From Quillaja saponaria (taxonomy: Eukaryota > Streptophyta > Magnoliopsida > Fabales > Quillajaceae): a DNA stretch of 64,000 nt. The stretch is from assembly GCA_029379385.1 (NCBI GenBank), contig CM055617.1:2976001-3040000 (forward strand), read 5' to 3'. Below are positions 49,991 to 62,744 of the stretch, piece after piece (the first letter of the stretch is position 1; each line of letters begins with the position of its first letter). The notes beneath the pieces are model-generated. The model saw only the letters and a list, made by a program, of their open reading frames with translations, made no database searches and was not told the DNA's origin. The position numbers were made by a program, and so were the translations under genes.

Positions 49991-51569
49991 ATTCAGTCGT
50001 GTGACTCCTGTCATTATAAGTCGAGTCGTTCAAAGAAAAAATTAAAATTCTTTGATGTGTTAGTTAACTGAAGTTCTTCAAATGTAAGTGAGTGATGAAC
50101 TACATAGAAGTATGTCCTGTATATGTTGTTTGGTCATCAATTGTGAGGGTTGAATTTGTAAATCTGGTCAGGACTTTTTACAGATAAGTGATCATTGTTG
50201 TTTTGTTGACATCTTCTCACACTGCCATGAATTATCAGAGGACTTTGTTTCAAGTTTCAAGTTCCAAGTCCCATTATGAGAATGTAATTAACAAGGAGAT
50301 CTTGGGATTACACAATATATGAAAAAGGTGATTATCTCCGACATATTAGTAGAGTATGCCAATAGCTTATATTTGCCTTATTTTCCTTTCTAATGCAGTG
50401 GGGGGAGTTTTGTTTGGATAGTAATTAGGATTTGTTTCTTTGTAGCCATATGGAATTCCTTATGCTTGTGATCCTCTGTTTTCTTAAAGTCCATTATGAA
50501 TTTGATTGCTATCCTTTTTTATTTCTGAAACCACAAAAACATTATTATTAAATAAATAAATAAATCATATTTTTTAGAAATTAATTAATATTATTTAACT
50601 TGTTATTTTTTAAGTCTCAGATGGTGAGGTTAATTAATTAATGGGATGATCATGGATTTTATTTGTCTAATAAACAAATAAATAAAAACAGTTTAATCAT
50701 TATTTTAGTTCCTGAAAATTGTCTTAGTTTTTAATTTAGCCTTTCAAAAATATTTTTGATCAATTTCATCATCTGAGATTTAAAATATTTCAATTAAGTT
50801 ATATTAACAGTAATTAGTAAATATATTTTTGATATTTTCTAAATAATTGATAATATTTTTAAATAATAAATATTAGTACATGGGCATTTTGGTCATTTTG
50901 CACAAAAAGGGGCAAAACTCACTCAAATGTCGACAAAACCGAGGCATCCCTAGAGACCTGGAGGGGTAAAACTGTCATTGGCCTTTCCCAAATTCAATCC
51001 CTTGTTCTTCACTTTTCACTAGTTATTTATTATTTAATAGTATTTATCATTTAACAATTAATATACATTAAAATAAAGTAAAATATTTGAAAGTATTAAT
51101 TATTGAATAATATCTAACGTTAAATAATATTTATTGATGAATATTAGTAAAATTTCAACACTTTTCGCATTTTAACAAAATTTCAACGTAAATTGTCAGA
51201 GTCTCTAACGATTCAAGTTGAAATTTTACCAAAATGTGAATTGTGTTAAAATTTTACTAATATTTATCAATATATATTATTTAATACTATATATTATTCA
51301 ATAATTGATCCTTTCAAATATTTTATTTTAATAAATATTAATTAGTTAAATAATATTTAATACTTAATAATGAATATTATTAATATCCAACACTTAATAA
51401 CCTAATATTTACCATTTAATAATTAATATTTCATGTAATATTTTTTAATGCTTAATACTAATTAGCGAATATACTAAATGATTAATAATATTATTATATA
51501 ATAAATAACTACAAAATTATTTCAAACAAATTTTAAAAGAAGCATTCGGTTATTATGATTAGACATGTA
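49991..51569. other. 3' flank of copy B and spacer
   Basis: The first 0.7 kb is related to the flanks after copies D and E (for example the TGAACTACATAGAA and GTATGTTGTTTGGTC stretches). The rest is A+T-rich and includes the foldback element described separately. Confidence 0.5.
51020..51400. mobile_element. A+T-rich foldback (hairpin) element, MITE-like
   Basis: Two arms of about 150-170 bp are imperfect inverted copies around a centre near 51200-51215. The innermost arms are AGTAAAATTTCAACAC...AAAATTTCAAC (about 51149-51190) against the reverse complement of GTTGAAATTTT...GTTAAAATTTTACT (about 51219-51260). Outer parts such as AATTATTGAATAATAT also pair. Exact ends and a target-site duplication could not be fixed, so the class is uncertain. 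Confidence 0.55.
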
Positions 51570-51602
51570 GCTTTTGCAAATTGCAAAGCAAAATCTGTTG
51601 TT
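51570..51602 (+). promoter_or_regulatory. Conserved 33-bp upstream block, copy C
   Basis: Identical to 46778-46810 and 55584-55616, preserved although the gene that follows is heavily damaged. Confidence 0.5.
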
Positions 51603-51642
51603 GACTTGTAGGGAGCTGCCTGTAACTGTCAGTTATATTACA

Positions 51643-54600
51643 GGGCAACGACGACGTTTCAAGGAACTCAGCCATGGAAACTCCACTCCAATTACTGGAC
51701 ACCGTCGATGGTGCCGTTGACTACGAGGGCCGTCCAGTCAACAGATACAACTCCGGTGGTTGGAGATCCGCATGATTTATCATGGGTAACGTTACAACCA
51801 ATCAAAGCAAGAAAGTAAACCCAAACCGGCATGGAATTTCACATTTCTACTTTTTGAATTTGTATTTAGGTGTTGAAGTGGCGGAGAGGTGTGCTTACAG
51901 TGGAATCGTCGGCAACCTGATTACGTATCTGACCGGCCCTTTGGGGCAGCCGGTAGCCACTGCTGCCGAGAACATCAACGCATGAGTGGAACTGGGTGTT
52001 TGCTTCCTTTACTGGGTGCTTTTATCGCCGATAGTTATCTTGGGAGCTACCGTGCCATTTTTGTGGCTTCCCTCATCTACATCTTGGTGCCTCTCTCTCT
52101 CTCTACCGCTTTCTCAATTTTGTACCGGAAAATAGAGCTTGTTTTGCTCCGTTCAATTTTGTACCGTTTTTATTGTTTACTCTGTACGTGTGAGTCGTTG
52201 CAAGGACCAAAACGCAGAGACCTTTTTATGTTTGGTTTTTTCTTAATTTAAAAGAAGAAGGAGCTGAATAGGCAAAAAGAAAAGCCCACTTAAGTGGACT
52301 TTAAAAATAAAAGCAATGGGCTTGGGGGTTTGGGGGTGCAAATAATCGGCTGCAAATTAACAGAGAACAGCACGCGAACAAACTCGGTAAAGACTTGTTT
52401 GAATTCGGTTTGTTTATAAACGAATTGAGTTTAACTTTATTTTAGGATTTATTTAGTAAACAAGTCGATCTTAAATTTTTTAAAACTCAGTTCAAAAATT
52501 CATGAGTCCGACTTGTTTAAAATAATTAAATATATTTTTTATTTATATTTTTTTATATGTAAGATAAACATATAATAAATATTTTATTTAAACAATATGA
52601 CACAATATGGCAACACTGCTGCATTCTCTATGACAGATCTCTTTGGCTCCATTCATATTCTGAGAATGAAAGGTTAATAATAATAATTAAAAAATAACAC
52701 TTGAATTGTTTGATGAGTGTACACCAAGTAGCCATTATTCCTCATTCTTGTACTAACTTAATTATTGTATTCTTCACCCTTTTCCATCACCTAACAGCAA
52801 CTAGCTGACATAGCAATGAATTTAGGTTACCCTTTTTTAATGTTTTTGTATCAAGTTTGGTGCTTTGAATAGATAAGTTTTCATTTTTAATGGGTTTGAG
52901 CTGTTTAGGCTTAAAAAAAGAAATGGTTTTGATTTTTTTTTTCAACAAGAACAACAAATGGTGGGAAACGAGGAATTTAAAGGTGTTTCAGAATTCAGGT
53001 GCTGGGAAGTAACTTGTCCAAGTAAAATGCTACTTTTTTTTATTGAAGCAATATGTTTTAGTTTTAGGATACTACATTTTGATTATGGGAACCATTATTT
53101 TCTGTTGAACATTATGTTAATGCTAGTGACAGGGCTCTGGATTTTACAGGGTCTGGGTTTGCTGACGTTGTCGGCTGTACTTCCTTCTTTTAGCATTTCC
53201 GAGTCAATTTCTCCTCAAATGCAATTAGTTTTCTTCTTCTTCTCTCTTTATCTGGTAGGCGATTGGGCAAGGTGGACATAAGCCTTGTGTTCAGGCTTTC
53301 GGAGCCGAACAGTTTGATGAACAGCATCCAGAAGAGTTCAAAGCTAGAAGCTCATTCTTTAGTTGGAGTCTTGGCTTTGGAATCCCTTGTATCACAATGA
53401 TCATTGGGCTGGTCCTTTTCCTGCTTGGAGCCGGGACTTATAGGTATACCATCCAATCAAATGAGAAGAGCCGATTTGTTAGAATTGCTCGGGTTTTTGC
53501 TGCTGCCATTAGAAACCGGAAACCCACCTTACCAGCAGTAGCTACTAAACAGGAAGCTCATCAAAGTTTTGAACAATTCCGGTAAGAATTTTCAAATCAA
53601 AAAGAAAAACAAAAACTTAGGGATTTGGATCTTATATAAAGAAACTCTGAACTTCAAAACAGTATGATAGCTCATTGTTTTTTTCTTTTTTTATAATAGT
53701 AGCTCATTGCACATATACCATTGCCATTGGTCTTTGCAATGCTTAATGACTCTTGTCTTTGGCATTAAATTAAGGATTACTATTTGGTATAATGAGTTAG
53801 AAACTTCCGATTATAACTTTCTAGGATCTTGATCACGAAATGGTAATTGTATGTGTTACCATACTATGCTATATTGCTATTAAAAAACTTGGATAAAATT
53901 TTTGTTTTGTCCTTCAGGTTTACTTCAAGAAACATAACTTGCTCGTACCTAAAGAAACAAAAAAAATAGTAACTTATCTTGCTTGTAGATTAATTAGGAA
54001 TCCAGTGAATCCATCTTGATTTCCTTCTGTGCATGGCAGTTTCCTCAACAAAGCCTTGCTAGCACCAAATGGTTCGAAGGAAGGAGGAGAAATCTTTAGC
54101 ACCACTGAGGTTGAAGAAGCAAAGGCAGTACTTAGTCTTATTCAAATATGGGCTACGTGCTTGACATTTGGTATTGTGTTCGCTCAAGTTTCCACTTTTT
54201 ACACCAAACAAGGGGCTACTATGGATAGAAAAGTTTTTCCAGGATTTGATATCTCTGCTGCATCTCTCCAATCCTTCGTCAATCTTACCATTGTTCTCCT
54301 TACTCCCATCTATGATCGCATTTTTGTTCCTATCCTTCACTAGGAAATCCTATGGCATTACAATGCTACAGAGAATTGGAACAGGGATTATTATATCCAT
54401 TGTTGGAATGGCAGTTGCAGCTCTAGTTGAGATGAAAAGGCTTGAAACCGCCAAAGACTATGGTCTTGTTGATGAGCCAGGTGCTGTAAATCCAATGAGT
54501 GTATGGTGGTTGATTCCTCAATACACGTTGGATGGAGTTTCTCATGTTTTTGCAATGATTGGTATCCAAGAGTTTTTCTATGATCAGGCCAGAACTGAAT

Positions 54601-54848
54601 TAAGGAGCATGGGTGTAGCTCTTTATTTGAGTGTCTTCGGTGTCGGAAGCTTACTTAGCAGTTTTCTGATCTCTGCTATAGAAGAAGCAACTGGTGGAGA
54701 TCGCAGGGATAGTTGGTTTGCCAATAATCTTAATCGGGCACATCTAGATTATTTTTACTGGCTACTTGCTGGACTTGGTGCAGTATCATTTGTTCTGTAT
54801 GTGCACTTTGCCAAATCTTACATTTATAACATGAAAGGAAAATTATAA
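51643..54848 (+). pseudogene. NPF copy C: chimeric, multiply disrupted
   Basis: Exon remnants: 51643-51785, 51870-52086, 53150-53581, 54040-54848. Lesions, in order: the start ATG is lost (ACAGGGCAAC where B and D have ACATGGGCAA); TGA replaces Trp at 51773-51775; a 1-nt loss in exon 2 gives TGA at 51983-51985; a 1-nt gain in exon 3 (CTGGTAGGCGATTGG) truncates after SLYLV; 75 bp encoding 25 residues is missing after RSSFF, near 53360; a 7-nt loss in exon 4 near 54330 shifts the frame. Up to the 75-bp gap the sequence matches copies B/D ([20 protein letters not shown]); after it, exon 3, intron 3 and exon 4 match copy A ([31 protein letters not shown]). It is the product of recombination between two array members. 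Confidence 0.88.
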
Positions 54849-55583
54849 AATTCTTACTAAAAATGCTGTCTACTCATCTTGTTCCCCCTAAATTTTGATG
54901 CACATTCTCAGGTTCTTGTTTAGCCTAAAGAGATTGAGACATTGAGTTGTGCAAGAAACTTGGAAAGTTCTGTGGAGGTAGAGACCAACCACCCAACCCA
55001 AAATTAAGAAGAGAATTAACCAACAACGAGTATAACAAAATACAACAAATAAAGAGAGATAAAGTTTATTTGTAGATTATATATTTTCAAGTAGATATGA
55101 CAATGAATCATTAGACAAGTTGACCCTACACATCTTGAATTAGATCTATTATTATTTTTTTCTTTCTTTCTAATCTTCTACATGCAGACACACAAAAATT
55201 CAAATCAATTAAAACAAATAATTTTTTTGACTTGACAACTTAAAATATCATCTTAAATAATCAAATCAACAAATCAATATAGCTTCTAAAATTAAATTAC
55301 TATGATAAATTTATGAGAAAAACTCATAACTAGTAGCATTTAAAGGTCACGTTTAACAATACAATTAAAAATCTGAAAAAATACTTGGAAAATAAATATA
55401 TCATAGTTAAAAATGACGCCACTATTATGCATTTTGAGCCAATAATTTCCATCTCCTTATTATACAAATTAGCCATGGAACATGCGTTCCAACTACCACA
55501 TAATATTTTTGGAGTTTCATACGAAAGTCAAAGATCCTCCAAAAAAGAAAAAAAGAAAGAAAGAAAAACTAAAATTACATGCA

Positions 55584-55616
55584 GCTTTTGCAAATTGCAA
55601 AGCAAAATCTGTTGTT
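55584..55616 (+). promoter_or_regulatory. Conserved 33-bp upstream block, copy D
   Basis: Identical to 46778-46810 and 51570-51602; 53 bp before the ATG of copy D. Confidence 0.55.
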
Positions 55617-55669
55617 GACTTGAAAAATGATAGAGTTGGAGAGCTGCCTGTGACTGTCAGTGAGATTAC

Positions 55670-58600
55670 ATGGGCAATAACGACGTTTCAAGGAACTCAG
55701 CCATGGAAACTCCACTCCTATTACAGGACACCGTCGATGGTGCCGTTGACTACAAAGGCCGTCCAGTTAACCGATACAATTCCGGTGGTTGGAGATCCGC
55801 ATGGTTTATCATAGGTAACGTTACAGCCAATCAAATCAAGAAACAAACCGGAATGGAATTTCACATTTCTACTTTTTGAATTTGTATGTAGGTGTTGAAG
55901 CGGCGGAAAGGAGTGCTTATTATGGAATCGGCGGCAACCTGATAACGTATCTGACTGGCCCTTTGGGGCAGCCAGTAGCCACGGCTGCCGCGAACGTCAA
56001 CGCGTGGATTGGAACTGGGAGTTTGCTTCCTTTACTGGGAGCTTTTATAGCCGATAGTTATCTTGGGCGCTACCGTGCCATTTTGGTGGCATCTCTCATC
56101 TACATCTTGGTGCGTTTCTCTCTCTGTCGTTTTCTCTTTAGGTATCGGAAATAGGGCTTGTTTTGCTCCGTTCACATAGCCCATGTTTTATTGTTTCCTC
56201 AGTCCGAATTAGGGGTGTCAACGGGCCGAGCTTGAGCCGAACTTTGGCAAAGCTCAGCTCGGCTCGTCTCACTTTAGGTGGGCTCGAGCTCGTCTCAGGC
56301 TCGCGAGCAAATATTCAAGTTCGGCTCGCAAGAAAAGTTGAATCCAAGACCTCTTAGTGAATATTTGTGCAAATTATTACTAAACCAAGTAACAATTTGT
56401 GTTAGTTTATTTATATATAAATATATTTATTATAAATGTATATATAAATAATAAAAAAAATTATTCAATAATATTAAACGAGCTAGCTCACGAGTCAAGC
56501 TCAGCTTTGAAAAGATTGAGCTCGGCTCGTTTTACTAAACGAGCTTAAAATAAAGCTCAAGATCGGCTCGTTTAAAAAACGAGTCGAGCTTGATCCGATC
56601 TCTTAACGAGTAGCTCACGAGCTATTCATGAGCTAGCTCGGCTCATTGCCACCACTAGTTCGGATGAGTTGGTGAAGGGACCAAAACGCACAGACACATT
56701 TTTCTGTTTGGCTTTTTTCTTAATTTAGAAGAAAAAGGAGCTGAATATGAAAAAGAACTTGTGTTTCCCAGAATCCCAGTAGGGGAAGCCCACTTAAGTG
56801 GGCTTTAGAAATTAAAAAAAAAGGGCTTCAGGATATTAAAGTACTGTTCTGTTAAACAAAAACTTTTTTACATAAAAGTAAACTAGAGTACTTAAGGTGG
56901 TTATGTGTTTTGTTGAATGAGAATGGAATGTTATTAATAATTAAAAAATAACACTTCAATTGTTTGAGGAGTGTACACCAAATGGTCATTCTTGCTTTCA
57001 GTAATGATATTTATAGATAATAACTTCTACGTTGTTCTCATTCTTGTAATAATTTAATTATTGTTGTCTTCACCCTTTCCCATCACCTAACAGCCACTAG
57101 CTGACATAGCAATGAATTTAGGTTAGGCTTAGAAACAAATTAATCTTGTACGTGTGAAAGAGCGCACCAAAGAGAAAATTTATGTTTCTCTATCAAGTTT
57201 GGTGCCTAAAATGCATAATTTTTCATTTTAATTATTCAGAAATGTTAGGAAATTATGTGGGTTTGAGCTGTTTAGGCTTAAAAAAGAAATGGTTTTGATT
57301 TTCTTTTTCAACAAGAACAACAAATGGTGGGAAACGAGGGATTTAAAGGTGTTTCAGAATTCAGGTGCTGGGAAGTAACTTGTCCATCTTTGTGCTGAAT
57401 AAGTTTATGAAAAGCATGTTCTACTAGCGTTTTAGATGTGAGAGTTCCCAAGGTTGATAACGTTCCTAAATTTTCACAAGAAAAGTTAAATCTAATTTTA
57501 GGAAGTAAAATGCTACTTTTTTTTATTGAAGCAATTTGTTTAAGTTTTAGGATACTACATTATGATCATGGGAAACATTATTTTCTGTTGAAACATTATG
57601 TTAATGCTAGTGACAGAGCTCTGGATTTTACAGGGTCTGGGTTTGCTGACGTTGTCGGCTATACTTCCTTCTTTTAGCATTTCCGAGTCAATTTCTCCTC
57701 AAATGCAATTAGTTTTCTTCTTCTTCTCTCTTTATCTGGTGGCGATTGGGCAAGGTGGACATAAGCCTTGTGTTCAGGCTTTCGGAGCCGACCAGTTTGA
57801 TGAACAGCATCCAGAAGAGTTCAAAGCTAGAAGCTCATTCTTTAATTGGTGGTATTTTTCTATGTGTTCAGGCATGTTGCTTACTCAGTGGATCCTAAAC
57901 TACATACAAGATAACCTTAGTTGGGCTCTTGGCTTTGGAATCCCGTGTATCGCAATGATAATTGCACTTGTCGTTTTCCTGCTTGGAACCAGGACTTATA
58001 GATATACCATTCAATCAGACGAGAAGAGCCCATTTATGAGAATTGGTCATGTTTTTGTTGCTGCAATTAGGAACCGACGAACCACCCTATCAGCAGTAGC
58101 TGTCGATCAGGAAGCTCACGGAACGTTGCCTTCGTCAGAGTTTTGAACAATTCAAGTAAGGATTTCTGAATAAGAATAAAAACAAAACTGTATATGGAGG
58201 TTAAAAAGAGATTCTGATATGTAAAAGCAGTTTGATTGCTCAAGTTCATTAAGATGTTCAATTCAAATAAAATATGAAGGGATGGGACAAGTAGTATAGT
58301 TATTATATTAATAGTTGCTTTCTGCTTATAGCATTACCATATGAATTCAAGATTCTTACATGACTATGATGTATGACATAAAAGGAATTACTAAATACAC
58401 GATGCGCAACTCCTTGCTGGAGGGCCTCTTAACTCTTTCAGGGTAGAAACCTGCATTATGACTTTCTAGGATCTTGATCAATACAATAGTTATGTTCATT
58501 TACCACGATTTTAGACAGCTTTGACTTTTTTCTTTGTTGATGTGGAAGTTTAGTTAACCATGAATCTTTATTTAATTGCTTAGCTCAATTACAAATTAAA

Positions 58601-59447
58601 TCCTCTGAATTGTTATGCTGTGGCTGGCAGTTTCCTAAACAAAGCTTTGCTTGCACCAAATGGTTCCAAGGAAGTAGGAGAGTTTTGTAGCATCAGTGAG
58701 GTTGAAGAAGCGAAGGCTGTACTTAGGCTTGTTCCCATATGGGCTACGACCTTGGCATTTGCTACTGTATACTCTCAGGTTCCCACATTCTTTACCAAAC
58801 AAGGAGTAACAATGGACAGAGAACTTTTTCCAGGCTTCAATGTACCAGCCGCTTCTCTTCAATCCTTTGCCACACTTGGTATTGTTCTCTCCTCTCTCAT
58901 CTATGACCGGGTTTTTGTTCCCTTAGCAAGAGTTTTCACCAAGAAACCCTCCGGCATCACAATGCTACAGAGAATCGGAATAGGAATTTTTCTATCCATA
59001 ATTGAAATGGTAGTTACTGCTCTAGTTGAGATGAAAAGGCTTAGAACTGCCAAGGAGTATGGTCTAGTTGATATGCCAGATGTGACAATTCCAATGAGTG
59101 TGTGGTGGTTGATTCCGCAATACACTGTGGATGGAGTTTCTCATGTTTTCACCATGGTTGGTTTACAAGAGTTTTTCTATGATCAGGTCCCAACTGAGCT
59201 AAGGAGCATGGGTCTTGCTCTTTACTTAAGTATCTTTGGTGTGGGGAGCTTTCTGAGCAGTTTTCTGATCTCTGCCATAGATGAAGCAACTAGTGGAGAC
59301 GGCCAGGATAGTTGGTTTGCCAACAATCTTAATCGGGCACATCTGGATTACTTTTACTGGCTACTAGCTGGAGTTAGTGTAGTAGCATTTGTTCTCTATG
59401 TCTACTTTGCAAAATCTTACATCTATAACCAAAAAGGAAAAGTATAG
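55670..59447 (+). CDS. NPF copy D: near-intact NPF5-type transporter with one 1-nt frameshift
   Basis: Exons 55670-55814, 55892-56109, 57634-58155, 58631-59447. Starts [16 protein letters not shown]; ExxER is in [36 protein letters not shown] and a full open exon 4 ending YIYNQKGKV are present. Exon 3 is 522 nt where copy B has 521. Near 58127-58132 copy D reads CCTTCGTCAGAGTTTTG against B's CCTTATCGGAGTTTTG, one base longer. That gives TGA at the end of exon 3 and puts exon 4 out of frame. With that one base removed the gene would be complete, about 566 aa. I keep it as CDS because a base error is as likely as a mutation. Intron 2 contains a hAT-like MITE absent from B and C. Confidence 0.8.
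56210..56657. mobile_element. hAT-like MITE in intron 2 of NPF copy D, 448 bp
   Basis: Ends are inverted repeats: TAGGGGTGTCAACGGGCC at 56210 and, on the other strand, TAGTGGTGGCAATGAGCC from 56657. Flanking 8-mers GTCCGAAT (56202-56209) and GTTCGGAT (56658-56665) match at 6 of 8, as for an aged 8-bp hAT duplication. The inside is rich in GAGCTCGGCTCG-like words in both orientations and has no ORF. The matching site in copy C (about 52190) and in copy B lacks it. Confidence 0.7.
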
Positions 59448-61264
59448 ATCGATTCAGTCCTTGTCATTATACCTGTAAGTTGAGTTGTTCCAAAGAAAAA
59501 CATTAAAATTCTTTGATGTGTGAGTTAAATGAAGTTCTTCAAATGTAAAGTGAGTGCTGAACTACATAGAAATATGTCCTATATAATGTATATGTTGTTT
59601 GGTCCTCAATTGTGAGGATTGAATTTGTGAATCTGTATTATGACTTTTTACAGATGAGAATACAATTGTTGTTTTTTTGATATCTTCTCACACTGCCAGG
59701 AATTAACAGTCGAGATTGTGTTAAGTTCCAACTTCCGAAGTCCCATTATGGGAATGTAATTAACAAGAAGATCTTAGGGTTACACCATATATAAAAAGGA
59801 GATAATCTCCAACTTATCAGTAGTATATGCCAGGGTTGAGTTTTGTATACATAGTAATTAGGATTTTTCTTTGTAGCCATTAAGGAATTCCTTATGCTTA
59901 TGATCCTCTCTTTTCTTAAATGTTCCTTTGCTATCTTTATGGGTTTCTGAAACCACTAAATATATATATATATATATATTATAAAATAAAATAAAAAATC
60001 ATATTTTCTCGCAATTAATGATATTTTCTTGAACATCTTTTTAAGTCCCACATGAAGAGTTTAATTAAATAATGCGATGATCAAGATTCCTTTTTTGGTC
60101 TAATAAAGAAAATTGTCTAATAAAAAAATTAATAGAAAATTTAATTTAATTAAATTTTTTTGTTTTTATAAATATTAAAATTGAATTAAACTCATTTACT
60201 AAGCTTTAACAATTTAATAAAAAATATGTATAAAATATGAAAAATTAATATAAATTATTATTCATTAACTGTGAAAAATATGTTTTTTATTTGGTCAAAT
60301 CTCATTGTTATGAAATCTAATTATAAATGTGAAAAACAAGTATTATTATTATTATTTTTTTATTTTAAAAGAGTTGGGCTAATAGTCAAGAATCGGTATT
60401 TTCTTCATTGGTTTTATGGATCCAAAATTTTCTTAAAGAGATCGTGAAAATAATTTTTTAATAAATATTTTAGTATTGATGTGAATGATAATAAAAATAA
60501 TAAACTACTTCAACATCTCTTGTATTATGTTGATATTACAAATTAGATTACCCATCTATTTTTCAAAACCTACATTAATCTCCCTTAAACTTTTGCATAC
60601 CTAAAATATTCTTAGTGTATCCTAATTATGAGACAAATAAAAATTTTAAAACTATTAAATTAAATTAATAACTATATATTATTCAATTTAAAATGACATA
60701 TAAATAAAAAAAAATTAAAACTATTCAATTAAATTAATAACTACATATTATTCAACTAAAAAACATAAAATAAAATAATAATAATACAACTAAAAAAATA
60801 AAAAACTGAAAAAAAATAAATAGATTTGGCAAATATAACCTCATATTCCTTAAAAAATTATACTCTTTTGCAAACATTATTTTCTATTAATTTTAGTTTT
60901 ATCATAATTTTAGGAATAATTATTAGTTCAATTTTAATTTTAACTTTAACAATGTCATATAATATTAAAATCAGCTACTGTGCTTAATTGTGAACTTTTT
61001 GGTCCCATTGGGTAGCACAAGAGAGATAATATGAAGGAGCCAGATTTTTCTTCTATTTTTTAAGAATAAGAATATTTTAGAAACTATTTTCTCAAATTTT
61101 TAAAATTTTAATTAAATTATGGGTTGTTTTTAAATTTTTAAATAAATTTGTATAGATTTTAAAAATAAAATAAACAAAGATAGTGGTACGTGTATAACCT
61201 AATATTGATAGAGATAGAGTGACGAAAGTAAAAAGACAGAGTGACTTTTATATATTGTCATTTA
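59448..61264. other. 3' flank of copy D and spacer
   Basis: The first 0.65 kb resembles the flanks of copies B and E. The rest is A+T-rich. A stretch at about 60950-61170 is related to 62980-63195, showing that it belongs to the repeated array unit. Confidence 0.5.
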
Positions 61265-62195
61265 GTTCATTTTGGGTATAAACTTGCCATTATGACTTTC
61301 TGGACCTTAATCACTAAAAGAGTTGTTCTTCATTACCATGCTTTTAGATAACTTTGAGCTTGCTTCTCTTTTGTCCGTGTGGAAGTTTACTTACTAGAGA
61401 AACTTAATAGAAATCCTTTGAGTTATTATGCTGTGGCAGTTTCCTCAACAAAGCTCTGCTTGTGCGAAATGGTTCAAGGGAAGGAGAGACTAGTGAGGTT
61501 GAAGAAGCGAAGGCAGTACTTAGGCTTGTTCCAATTTGGGTTACGACCTTGGCATATGCTATTGTATTTGCTCAGCTTTCCACATTCTATACCAAACAGG
61601 GGGCAACATTGAACAGAAAACCATTCCCCGGCGTTGATATGCCTGCGGCTACTCTTCAATCCTTTGCCACACTTGGTATTGTTCTCTTCTCTCCCATCTA
61701 TGACCGGCATCACAATGCTACAGAGAATTGGAACAGGAATTTTTCTGTCCATAATTGAAACGGTAGTTGCTGCTTTAGTTGAGATGAAAAGGCTTAGAAC
61801 CGCCAAAGACTATGGTCTAGTTGATATGCCGGATGTGACAATTCCAATGAGTGTGTGGAGGTTGATTCCGCAATACACAGTGGATGGAGTTTCTCATGTT
61901 TTCACTATGGTTGGTTTACAAGAGTTTTTCTATGATCAGGTCCCAACTGAACTCAGCAGGTCTTGCTCTTTACTTAAGTATCTTTGGTGTGGGGAGCTTT
62001 CTGAGCAGTTTTCTGATCTCTGCCATAGATAAAGCAACTGGTGGAGACGGCCACGATAGCTGGTTTGCCAACAATCTTAATCGGGCACATCTTGATTACT
62101 TTTACTGGCTACTAGCTGGAGTTAGTGCAGTAGCATTTCTTCTCTATGTCCACTTTGCTAAATCTTACATCTATCACCAGAAGGGAAAAGTATAG
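61265..62195 (+). pseudogene. NPF copy E: truncated, exon 4 only
   Basis: Begins with sequence like the end of intron 3 in copies B/D (CTTGCCATTATGACTTTCT...), then exon 4 from 61440 to the stop at 62195. Exons 1-3 are missing; none was found upstream. Exon 4 has a short loss after GSREGE, a deletion of about 40 bp that joins IYDR directly to the GITMLQRI coding region in another frame (near 61705), and a 5-nt deletion where ELRSMGLAL is expected (near 61955). The 3' part ([18 protein letters not shown]) is well kept. Clearly non-functional as a transporter. Confidence 0.88.
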
Positions 62196-62709
62196 ATCGA
62201 TTCAGTCCTTGTCATTATACCTGTAAGTTGTGTTTGTCAAAAGAAAAGCATTAAAATTCTTTTTTGTGTGAGTTAAATGAAGTTCTTCAAATGTAAAGTG
62301 AGTGCTGAACTACATAGAAATATGTCCTGTATAATGTGTATGTTGTTTGGTCATCAATTGTGAGGATTGAATTTGGGAATCTGTATCATGACATTTTTCA
62401 TATAAGAATACAATTGTTGTTTTGTTGATATCTTCTCAAACTGCCAGGAATTAACACAGGAGTTTGTGTTAAGTTCCAAGTCCCCTTATGGGAATGGAAT
62501 TAACAAGGATATCTTAAGGTTATTAGTAGTATGCCAATGGCTTATATTTGCCTTATTTTCCCTTCTAATGCATTGGGTTGAGTTTTGTTTGGATAGTAAT
62601 TAGGATTTGTTTCTTTGTAGCCATTATGGAATTCCTTATCCTTATGATCCTCTCTTTTCTTAAAGTTCATTATGAACTTGATTCCTATCCTTTTTGGTTT
62701 CTGAAACCA

Positions 62710-62744
<35 letters not shown>

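Noticed and set aside
62710..62742. Poly-A tract after copy E as evidence of a retrocopy
   Set aside because: Copy E retains intron 3 sequence and the same 3' flank as copies B and D, so it is a DNA-level duplicate; the A-run is a microsatellite in that flank.
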